DNA of 64,000 nt from Ampullaceana balthica (lineage: Eukaryota > Mollusca > Gastropoda > Lymnaeidae): the NCBI GenBank assembly GCA_944989445.1, contig CALYLW010000438.1, forward strand, positions 372,001 through 436,000, in the 5' to 3' direction. Each line of letters starts with the position of its first letter. Within the stretch, counting starts at the first letter, position 1. A program made the position numbers and the translations under genes. Positions 45,401 to 57,400 of the stretch are shown one piece after another. Under the pieces are notes generated by a model. It had not been told where the DNA came from, did no database searches, and was given only the letters and a program-made list of their open reading frames with translations.

Positions 45401-48400
45401 GAAAGTGAAGCCCGCTGAACATACGCGACCCTCAGCGGCCACTTGGCCCGGCACACAGCTCTGTTCAAAGCGTCTGGCACAATAACACGTGTTTATGTTT
45501 GTTCAGTTCTACCCATTTTATTACACGTTCTGATCGTCTGTTCTGCATCTAATATTCGCTATAGCAACTGCTGCCACTCCCACCCTTACCCGCCCTCCTC
45601 TCGCATTCCCCTATTTTCCATCACCCCAAGGGGACCACATACCCCCATGAATCTAATTACAGCAAATGTTTCCTGAGCTGCTAGCCACCAGATGCGCCCC
45701 CCCCCCGCCCCCAATGTTTCCTAAAATCTTCTATAAATAAGCGGCTCATCCACAAAAAACAGCAAAATACGAGGGATTCTCAACCATGGGATCCACACTG
45801 GATCTGTGAGTCAAGGGATTCTCAACTATGGGATCCATACTGGATCTGTGAGTCAAGGATTCTCAACGATGGTATCCACACAGGACCTGTGAGTCAAGGG
45901 ATTCTCAACCATGGTATCCACACAGAACCTATGAGTCAAGGGATTCTCAACCATGGGATCCACACAGGACCTGTGAGTCAAGGGATTCTCAACCATGGGA
46001 TCCACACAGGACCTGTGAGTCAAGGGATTCTCAACCATGGGATCCACACAGGACCTCTGAGTCAAGGGATTCTCAACCATGGGATCCACACAAGACCTGT
46101 GAGTCAAGGGATTCTCAACCATGGGATCCACACAAGACCTGTGAGTCAAGGGATTCTCAACCATGGGATTCCTGACAATAGAGATGGACTAATCACAAAC
46201 CTAACAATAGAGATGGATGAATAACTCCTATTACGAATATTTTATTTTGCGTCTTTAGCTGTAAGTGTATGATTATAATTTGATTTATACCAAGAACTTC
46301 ATTATAATTAGCACCTGATTATTCGACCTGTCTACAAGTATGCAGTCAATGGCATCTCTTAATGCTGTTTAATATGTGTGTATACCATTGTATTGAGAGG
46401 GAGAGAGAGTGAGAAAGAGAGAGATAGAGAGAGAGCGCGCGGGAGAGAGACATAGATTGAGAGAGAGAGGGCGAGAGATAGAGGGAGAGAAATATAGAGG
46501 GAGAGAGAGGTGTTTGCTAATTGTGTGTAGAGTAAAGACGAAGACCTAATGTGAGGGCAGTGAGATCGTGTTGCTGGTTTGATGGCGTTGGGTTGTGGTG
46601 GGGCTGTGGCTGGAGCTGACCAGACGATTAGATTAGGATCTCGCAGTGTCTCGAACATTCTATGATCGATACTTCGTAGGGCCGGGAGATGGGGGTAGGA
46701 AATCGTTTGATGTTTTGTCACTTTAAGTCCAAGGATATATTTGAAGTTAAGATTTTTCATTAGATCTTGTCTTGTTGAATAATTTGATCCCGGAATGTTT
46801 GAACGCCTTGTTGTTCATCGGATTGATCTTAATACAGACCATTGACTAATAATTCAAGGCAGGTAAATGATTTGTCTCTATTAGGGTTGTTAATTACTTT
46901 TTTTGTTTTGCAAACCGATTATCATTTTACCGCTGACTTCATAGAAATTAGGGGTGTACCGGATTTCGGCTCCGGCTCCGACAAATCCGGAATCCAGCAA
47001 TTTTTACAAGTTGAGCTCCGGCAGAAATTTACTTCATAAATCCGGCCAAATCCGGCTGGCCGGTTTTTGCGAGAATATATATATATATAAAAATATAATA
47101 GCTCCGGAAAATCCGGAATCCGGCAATTTTTATAGATCCGGCTTCGGCCGGATTTCACTTCATAAATCCGGTCGATTTAAATTCAATTATTGGTTTGGGA
47201 AATTTAAAACCGATAAGTATCACTTTCAAAACCGATAATCGGATTACCGATATTATCGTTTTAAGAACCCTAGTCTGTATACAAATGGCACGGGCCTGAG
47301 AAGCTGCACTGCAGACTGTTCAGGTTACTGGGATATAGAGAACTTCTCACTTCAACTAATATCAAGTTAAAAAACAACAACATATAACTAACAGACTCCC
47401 AGAAGAACAAATCAATCCGTGACTGCCTATAAGTCCAATTCCGAGGCTGTCTCTATAACTCAAATCCAGAGACTGTCTATAACTCAAATCCAGAGACTGT
47501 CTATAACTCAGATCCTGGGACTGTCTATCACTCAAATCCTTGTGTTGACGAAGAAGTTTCTCTTTTGGTGACGATGAAAAGTTTGTAAATAAACGGCCGC
47601 AATTTTTCTTTTGACATGCATTTCATGCTATATGTTATGTTATACATGCATCCTTAATAAAGATAAAACATGTTTTTCTATGGGGTTATTTTGCTTTCCG
47701 GTGGACTACAGACCCTAAGTATCATCATTCGATTCAGTTGGATAATAATAACACACATTTATTGCTTATATACTTATAGCGCACACAATGTAACTATGGG
47801 AAGGGAAAGAGACAGATGGGTTAATAAAAAAATGAAGAGAGACGTAAACCATTAGTCTTTTGTTAAATATGATTCGCTTTCTATTTAAATAGTTGAATAG
47901 AAACAATTGAAGCTAAATGATCCAAGCTCCAGAACAAAGTCATGATGTGACCCACTGTTTTAGAGTATGTAGTGGAATGTGATGGTCAAATAAAAGTCTT
48001 TTCATCTTCCTACAGCCTGTCCGAGAATGTGGTGGTCAGCACGTTTGTACCACACTGATGAGGTACAAAGATGGGACGACAGTGGACGAAGGTCAGTCAT
48101 ATCATTAGTTATCATAGAATTGTAGCAACACAATTGTGATATAGCATAAGTTATTGCTGTGTGTTACAAAATTATGTGATATAGTATAAGTTTGGTAGTG
48201 TATTAAAATATTAGTGATATAGAACTATGTATTATAGTTTACATGTGTGATAGCACAAGTTGTAGAAGTCCATAACAATAACGTGTGCAAAACATTATCT
48301 AGAGTTAAAAATACGTAATTTTTTGAAATAATACTATTTATTTCCACTTTTTACATTTGATTGTAATGTTTCTTTGTTGAGAAGAGTGGACCCATGTTAT

Positions 48401-51400
48401 GTAGGAATATGAGTTAAGTGAGGGGCTAAAACGTGTTGTGGAGAGAATATCAGTGGTCAAATAGTATCGTAACATTAGTTCTTAATATCAGTGGTCCAAT
48501 GGTATCGTAACATTAGTTCTTAATATCAGTGGTCCAATGGTATCGTAACATTAGCACTCAATGTGAGGGGTCAAATGGTATCGTATGAATAGAAATTAAT
48601 TTGATGCTACCCGTGGTTTCGAAGAGTGCGTACCTTCTGTGAGTGGTCCTAACGTGTATTGAGTACTTAATGTGATTGGTCCTAAGGTATCGAATAGTGA
48701 GAAATTCATTATTGTGCTCCAATGGTATCAAAGATTAGAACTTGATGTGAGATGCCCCTCAGTTTAACATTAACATCGTCACACACAACTCGCCCGTCCA
48801 CAGGAGACAACTGCATCTGTCGTGAAGGCGTGTCAGCGTGTAGCAAGGAGTGGGACGAGAGCCTGGGAGAGAGCAGTTTGACATGGCAACATTACGAACG
48901 AGGTGAGTTACAGTGGTGAGTAGTGGGACTGCTAAGTACAGGGGCAGAGAAGGGAATTAAAAATTTCCCACTTTATCCACGCCCTTGAACTGTGGATTAA
49001 AAACAATCTTGAGTTTTTAAAATCCTTTATATTAACTGGAATCGTCTGCTTGTCTGTCTGTCGCAAAAAACTTTGTATCGATTTTAACCCACTTCCCGGT
49101 ATCCTATCGAGCTGAAATTTTGCAGGCAGACTCGTGGCGACGATAAAAATAATCTGTCAAAATTTCCCATCGATCGAATGTGCTGTAATTAAATTAATGA
49201 ATTTTTATATCATCTCTTTGTATCTCTATGTAGCATGTAAATGTTAATGCTATTCTGTCGTATTATATTGAATATACTTTTATATATTTTCCTGATCTGT
49301 CAATGTTTATGCTAGTCTGTCGCACGGCGCGTACTATATTGAACATACTTTTAGTTATGAATCATTTATAACGGATTTATAGTCAAAAACTTTGTTTTTT
49401 TTTGTTTTTTAAAATTCTTTTTAAAATAATGATTGCAAAATCTGATTTAACTTTTTTAACATTACATAATTTGATTTTGAGAAATGTTGATGTCCTATAT
49501 ACTTAATTAAGAAAAGTATTAAGTTGCACATAAACAAAAGTCTGTCAGTGATGGTAAGACAAACTTTGCAGTTTTAACAAAACTATTCCCCCTCCCCCTA
49601 GCCAGATGTTCACGCCATCATCGCAATAATATCAAGCATGTGTATATCTTCTTATATAAATGCGCCCCAAACATCCCCATCATTGAATTGTTTGAAAATG
49701 TTTACCTACCAACGTTTTGTCACAATAAGAAATGTTTACCTTCCAACGTTTTGTCACAATAAGAAATGTTTACCTACCAACGTTTTGTCACAATAAGAAA
49801 TGTTTACCTTTCAACGTTTTGTCACTGTAAGAAATGTTTACCTTCCAACGTTTTGTCACTGTAAGAAATGTTTACCTACCAACGTTTTGTCCCAATAAGA
49901 AATGTTTACCTACCAACGTTTTGTCACTGTAAGAAATGTTTACCTACCAACGTTTTGTCACAATAAGAAATGTTTACCTTCCAACGTTTTGTCACTGTAA
50001 GAAATGTTTACCTACCAACGTTTTGTCACTGTAAGAAATGTTTACCTACCAATGTTTTGTCACAATAAGAAATGTTTACCTACCAACGTTTTGTCACTGT
50101 AAGAAATGTTTACCTACCAACGTTTTGTCACAATAAGAAATGTTTACCTTCCAACGTTTTGTCACTGTAAGAAATGTTTACCTACCAACGTTTTGTCACT
50201 GTAAGAAATGCTTACCTACCAATGTTTTGTCACAATAAGAAATGTTTACCTACCAACGTTTTGTCACTGTAAGAAATGTTTACCTACCAACGTTTTGTCA
50301 CAATAAGAAATGTTTACCTACCAACGTTTATTCACAATAAGAAATGTTTACATAACAACGTTTTGTCACAATAAGAAATGTTTACCTAACAACGTTTTGT
50401 CACAATAAGAAATGTTTACCTGCCAACGTTTTGTCACTTTAAGAAATGTTTACCTACCAATGTTTTGTCACAATAAGAAATGTTTACCTAACAACGTTTT
50501 GTCACTGTAAGAAATGTTTACCTTCCGTTTTGTCACTGTAAGAAATGTTTACCTTCCGTTTTGTCACTGTAAGAAATGTTTACCTTCCAACGTGTTGTCA
50601 CTGTAAGAAATGTTTACCTTCCGTTTTGTCACTGTAAGAAATGTTTACCTTCCGTTTTGTCACTGTAAGAAATGTTTACCTTCCAACGTTTTGTCACAAT
50701 AAGAAATGTTTACCTTCCGTTTTGTCACTGTAAGAAATGTTTACCTTTCGTTTTGTCACTGAAAGAAATGTTTACTTACCAACGTTTTGTCACTGTAAGA
50801 AATGTTTACCTTCCGTTTTGTCACTGTAAGAAATGTTTACCTTCCAACGTTTTGTCACTGTAAGAAAGGTTTACCCACAATTGGCTTCACCATTTAGATC
50901 AATATTCGGAGCATTGAAATTTTTAAAAAAATGTGCTCCTAGTTTTAAATGTAAACATAAACCACCTTTAACCATTTTCACGCATCAATGGAATTAAAGG
51001 TAAACATATGCCAGCTAACGTGTTTGTCCTTGAACCGTGTTTCCCCGAAGCTGGTAGAAGCTGCCAAAATCATATTTGGTGTACTATAAAAAGAAAGATC
51101 AGTATTCACATCATGCAGGGATTTCTGTTAAAATAGAGATTTTTTGGGGTCTTATTTTTACTTAATAGGTTTAATGGTAATTTTAAAATAGAGAACGTTT
51201 TTGTCTTATTTTTACCTTAAAGGTAATAAATTATTTAGCCACTTTTCTATTTGTATATATAAATGATATCATAATAAGATAATGTGTATTTTATGCAGTA
51301 CTGCGTAATAAAAAAATAAGACTCAGCTTCATAGAAATCAAAACATGTATTATAGAACAATATTAAAACATTTTCGTCTTGAACATCTCTATAGCGACCT

Positions 51401-54400
51401 TTTCACTTTTTGCTGTTACAAACCGTAACATCGGCCGGTCATCTGACATGTCCAGTTGAAACAAACCGTAACATCGGTCTGTCATCCGAGACATGTCCAG
51501 TACTCGTGCATCATCTGTATGTAGCTGACACTCCAAGTATTCCACGCATAACACAAACCCTTCCAATACACTGATGAACTTACAACTCCTACCAGAGGCC
51601 ATCACACTCAACAGAGCCATCACACTCAACAGAGCCATCACACTCAACAGAGCCATCACACTCAACAGAGCCATCACACTCAACAGAGCCATCACACTCA
51701 ACAGAGCCATCACACTCAACAGAGCCATCACACTCAACAGAGCCATCACACTCAACAGAGCCATCACACTCAACAGAGCCATCACACTCAACAGAGCCAT
51801 CACACTCAACAGAGCCATCACACTCAACAGAGCCATCACACTCAACAGAGCCATCACACTCAACAGAGCCATCACACTCAACAGAGCCATCACACTCAAC
51901 AGAGCCATCACACTCAACAGAGCCATCACACTCAACAGAGCCATCACACTCAACAGAGCCATCACACTCAACAGAGCCATCACACTCAACAGAGCCATCA
52001 CACTCAACAGAGCCATCACACTCAACAGAGCCATCACACTCAACAGAGCCATCACACTCAACAGAGCCATCACACTCAACAGAGCCATCACACTCAACAG
52101 AGCCATCACACTCAACAGAGCCATCACACTCAACAGAGCCATCACACTCAACAGAGCCATCACACTCAACAGAGCCATCACACTCAACAGAGCCATCACA
52201 CTCAACAGAGCCATCACACTCAACAGAGCCATCACACTCAACAGAGCCATCACACTCAACAGAGCCATCACACTCAACAGAGCCATCACACTCAACAGAG
52301 CCATCACACTCAACAGAGCCATCACACTCAACAGAGCCATCACACTCAACAGAGCCATCACACTCAAGTTTAACAAACTATTCAATCTAAGAGTTTAACA
52401 TAATTTTATTTTAATATCGCATTTTCATCTTTGGGAATACGTAGAAACATTTCAACGCCCAACTTCAAATGATCTTTATTTCAGTGTTCATGTTGGGCAT
52501 ATACAGAAACATTTGAGCGCCCAACTTCCAATGATCTTTATTTCCAACATGTTGGGCAGATACAGAAACATTTGAACGCCCAACTTCCAATGATCTTTAT
52601 TTCCATGTTCATGTTGGGCATATACAGAAACATTTGAACGCCCAACTTCCAATGATCATTATTTCCATGTTCATGTTGGGCCTTTAAAGAAACATTTGAA
52701 CGCCCAACTTCCAATGATCTTTATTTCCAACATGTTGGGCATATAAAGAAACATTTGAACGCCCAACTTCCAATGATCTTTATTTCCAACATGTTGGGCA
52801 TGTACAGAAACATTTGAACACCAAACTTCCAATGATCTTTATTTCCATGTTCATGTTGGGCATATACAGAAACATTTGAGCGCCCAACTTCCAATGATCT
52901 TTATTTCCAACATGTTGGGCATATACAGAAACATTTGAACGCCCAACTTCCAATGATCTTTATTTCCATGTTCATGTTGGGCATATACAGAACCATTTGA
53001 ACGCCCAACTTCCTATGATCTCCATTTCCATATTCACCCATAAAGTGAATCTAACACCAATCTCCTGGTGCCGTGACCTCAAGGTCACAGCTCTATCGAT
53101 TTCAGCTTCAAAGCGCCATCTCATCTCGTCTGATCGTTCAGCTTCCATCAGAAAATTGATGGCGTCATTTTGGGAATTTCCTACTAGTCTGGATACATGC
53201 GTTAAAATGATTTTGTAAGTTTTTTAATATAACAGACACGTAACAAAAGAAGGGCTATGGTCAAGTCAGACACGTAACAAAAGAAGGTCTATGTTCAAGT
53301 CAGACACGTAACAAAAGTAGGTCTATGGTTAAGTCAGATACGTAACAAAAGTAGGTCTCTGTTCAAGTCAGACACGTAACAAAAGTAGGTCCATGGTCCA
53401 ATCAGACACGTAACAAAAGTAGGTCTATGTTCAAGTCAGACACGTAACAAAAGTAGGTATATGTTCAAGTCAGACACGTAACAAAAGTAGGTCTATGGTC
53501 CAGTCAGACCCGTAACAAAAGAAGGTCTATGTTCAAGTCAGACACGTAACAAAAGAAGGTCTATGTTCAAGTCAGATACGAAACAAAAGTCTATGGCTGA
53601 ACGTCTTTATGATAGTAATGATTATCATTTTCTATTCAACTTGGTCTGAAAATTCCTATCATCTACATTACTGGTCCTACTTTAACTACGGCAATTATTA
53701 AATTTTGACAAAATCTAGGGTGCTATCAGTGCTAATAAAATTTTAAAAATGCTCACAAACAGAAATGTGCTAAGCATAATGTAATAACCAGCGGCGAAGC
53801 GTGGGTATGTGCCGCCCGGGGCAGAACTCAAATCTGCCGCCCCCGCCCCCCGGAAAAAATATGTTGATACTATAAAAAATGAATATTTTTTTTTAATGAG
53901 AAATTAATAACATGGACCCTACATTTTTATGTTACATTTAAATAGAAGTGCTTTCATTTATTTATTAAAATTTAATTTTTCTATTTTTCCTCATGGCACT
54001 ATCTTTATTTATCAATATTGTCAGCCATGTCATGCTCGATGGCCAAAATAGCATTGTTGATCATAATAAATTTTTTCATCGACTTAATTTTAGACAAGCT
54101 TCACTCGCAAATGGAATTAATTTGACATTTGTAAAGAATGCACATTATTAATATTAGGCAGGGTAACTTCGAGCTAAAATACCTTAATAAACTTGACTTA
54201 AATTCATTCATTAATTTTTTCCCGCGAGAGAAAATAATCCAAGCTGGCCAATGTCATGTGTGATATTTTAATACTCTAATTTAAAGTCAAAATTTCAGTT
54301 GTGTGGATTAGCTTGTTTCATATCTGTTTCACGAATTCTGGAACTGCCAAAGCCTCACACGAATTTCTACAGTAACCTCATCTTATCAAGAATACAACTT

Positions 54401-57400
54401 TTCCGTCAACTTTTTTCCCCCATAACACAACTACATATTCGCTTTGATCACCAAAATTTGCTCTCTCATATTTTGACTGGAAAATTCAAATACAATGATA
54501 TGATCTCCAGATAAAATTGTAGAATAATTCAAAGCTACCTGTAAGTATTCAATGAGTTCTCTGTGTGTAACCTCTGAAAAGCATTTTATTAGCACTAAAC
54601 GTTTATTAATAATATCGGGCGTCATTGATGTCATAAAATACATGTTTCCAGAGAGTACATGTTATCTTATCTTATCTTTTTACAGACGCTCCTTCTATTC
54701 AGAAGATTATTGCGTCCTACGCTTATCTATGGTTTGTGTTTAGTCCTGCATTTTTATTAGAGATTTAAATGTTGATAAAGTGTTGGTTTTCCTGGATTCT
54801 TCAGGCAACCCATTCCACGCCCGAATTCCGGACGGGAAGAAGGAAAACTTGTATGTGTTTGTTCTTGCATACGGAATAAGAAAGGTGTTTTTATCCTTAT
54901 GTCTATCTGAGGGTTGTATTAAGTTATCTTTGTGTTGTATTTCTAAATTAGAATTAATTGCTTTATGTATGATTACTACTTTGCTTTTGGTTCTTCTATC
55001 CTCTAGTGTTTCAAGGTTTAATGATTTAACTAATGGTGTTATTCTTGTCAGTTTCGAATATTCTCCAGTAATGAATCTGGCAGCTCTTTTTTGAATTTGT
55101 TCTAGTTTATCAATGTTTTCTTTGGTGGATGGGTCCCATACACAGAAGATGCATATTCTAGTACAGGTCTCACAAAAGTGAGTGTTTTCGAAAAAGAAAA
55201 AGAAAAAAATGAAAAAAAGATTTCCTTGTAGCTACTCTCTGATTTTCAATCTCTTCACATCGCAGATATTCTTGTTAAGCCTTATGTGAAATATATGGAG
55301 AGCTTTCGAATGCAATTGAATAAATATATGGTATCGGTATCTAGTACCCGAAAGATAATTTTTTGCTAATTTTTAGAAACTTATTAACGACGAGTAATTT
55401 GTCGCCCCCAACAAAGTGCCAGCCGTAGCATTAGCTTTCAATTGGCACACGTTTGAAATTGATAGGGTACATTAATTTTTGATTTTAAAACAGGGGCAGC
55501 TGTCACATTTGAAGAATCAAATAAAATTACCTGCATATTAGTGTTACGTTCTCATACATGACTCAAGCCTCTTTGTATTTCAGCTGAGTGGCATAAGCAT
55601 CAGAAGAATTTATTTCCAATATGGAGTTTAAAGTTTAAGCAGCTGAAACGTTTACATGTGTTAGAAGGATAGTTCTTTTATCAATTTCTTATTTGGTTTT
55701 TATTTTATTTTGATAAAAGAGCTCCGCTTTCTCTTAATTGATTTCTTTCAAGGTAATTGAGAACTAGGAATTTGCCGCCCCTAAAAAAATGCCGCCCGGG
55801 GCATTTCCTCCCCCCCCTTGCCACCCTCTCGCTACGCCACTGGTAATAACTGACTTTTGTTAGCCAAACACCCATTCTGTTTTTTAGGCATTTGCCCATC
55901 GTCTTCCTGGCCACTGCTCAGATTACAGGGACAGGAACTAATAACTCAGGCTGCCAGAAATTTTTGTGCGTACTTTAGGTGAAGCAGACGACCATCTTTT
56001 TATCGTGGTAAAAAAACATCGATCACGTCCCCCAAATTAGACGCTCTCAAACTGCAGGCCTTGCTGTTGTCGAAAGTTTACATTTTGTCCGCCTTCCACT
56101 TAGCTCACGAAGAAGATGTGTGAAGCAGTTCGGCTCTCTTTCAATAAAAATCGATTTTTAAAGTGTTCACCCCCCCCCCACCTTTTTTTTTGGAGTGACG
56201 AGTTGTGGCCCCTTGGTTTGAGCATGATGCCATCTTACAAATTGTTCTCGGGACTACTGTAACGTGTTGGCCTCAGCCAGTGGCGGATTTAGGTTTGTCT
56301 GCGTGGGGGGGGGAGGAGAGTTTCAGGGGGCGCCGCAAATTTTTTTTTATTCATTCACTTAGTATACATATTTCTAGGTGCTGAAATAAAATTCATTTGT
56401 CTGAATGAATGGCTGGTTCGGCAATGAAGATTCGAAATTTGGGTAATCCTGCAGATTTTACACGTATATTATAATTTATTATTTCACAGCGAAATTTAAT
56501 TTTCTCTTGAGAACTTTCGTTTTTAATTTATTAAATGCATAATTATATGTCGTATTTCAGCTATTACAGCGCTAATTTGTAAGTCTTTCTAATTTCTAAG
56601 CCATTTTTTCGGCTCTCAACAGTAAATAGTCTGATGATGATGCAACCATTTTTTAAATTATCAAACTACATGCCGGATTGTCCGATAAGATGCCAAATGG
56701 AAATTTCTCACTTACAAAAAAAGAAAATAAGAAATAACAATGCATCGTTTCAAAATTTCAGATCGATCGAACGTACCATAATTAAATTAATGAATTTTTA
56801 GTTTATCTATATAAAACTATATGTAGCACTCGCTATTGTTTACATTTTACGGGTCACTTGACTTCACGCCAGCCATCGGTGACCACATCTCGTGTTTTAA
56901 CCAGGTGTTCACTCAGTTTCAGGCTGTAAATGTTTGTCGCGTTGGAGCATAATCAATACTTTAAGTTCTGTCTCATATATAAGGGATTTATAGTCAAAAA
57001 CTTTGTTTTTACGGGGTTGTTTAATTATTTTATAAAGTCTTTATTTGTTGAGGATCTCATTTATCAAACATGGAAACTTTTGCTTTTGTGTCCTATCACG
57101 CCAATAGACAGTCCAGTACATATTCTATTTGTCTATACAGCCCACTGGACCGTCCAGTACAGATTCTGTTTACCCCTGTTTCACGACAAGAACACCTGCC
57201 GACCCGGGGAGATGGCGGCAATAGTGGAGACAGACATCAAGAAGTGGGAACCGTTCGTCAGCAACCCCAGGTGTGTGTGTGGCAGTGACACCACCTTTAA
57301 AATTATGGGATGGAAACGAGAAGGCAATGCCTGGAAGTACTTCTATCAGTGTGACAAGGTGGGTTCCTAAGTCCGCCATTGGTTCTCAAAGTATCTGGTA

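Larger units (their letters stand above)
53789..55842 (-). mobile_element. hAT transposon relic (2054 bp) with a perfect 8-bp duplication
   Basis: The ends are CAGCGGCGAAGCGTGGG and, reverse-complemented from the right, CAGTGGCGTAGCGAGAGGG. The duplication GTAATAAC lies at 53781-53788 and 55843-55850. GCCGCCCGGGGC occurs just inside both ends. A decayed transposase C-terminus is on the minus strand near 54000-54120, and a LINE has inserted at 54660-55190. Confidence 0.9.

Noticed and set aside
45853..46224. Open frames over the 42-bp array
   Set aside because: The period is divisible by three, so they are open by construction. No other support.
46359..46760. Minus-strand 133-codon frame rich in Leu/Ser
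   Set aside because: Largely the translation of a (GA)n tract.
51363..52385. 340-codon minus-strand frame of LSVMAL repeats, and the plus-strand RAITLN frame
   Set aside because: Produced by a perfect 18-bp array. Both strands are equally open.
54780..55094. Plus-strand 104-codon open frame
   Set aside because: It is antisense to a LINE reverse-transcriptase C-terminus with recognisable blocks on the minus strand.
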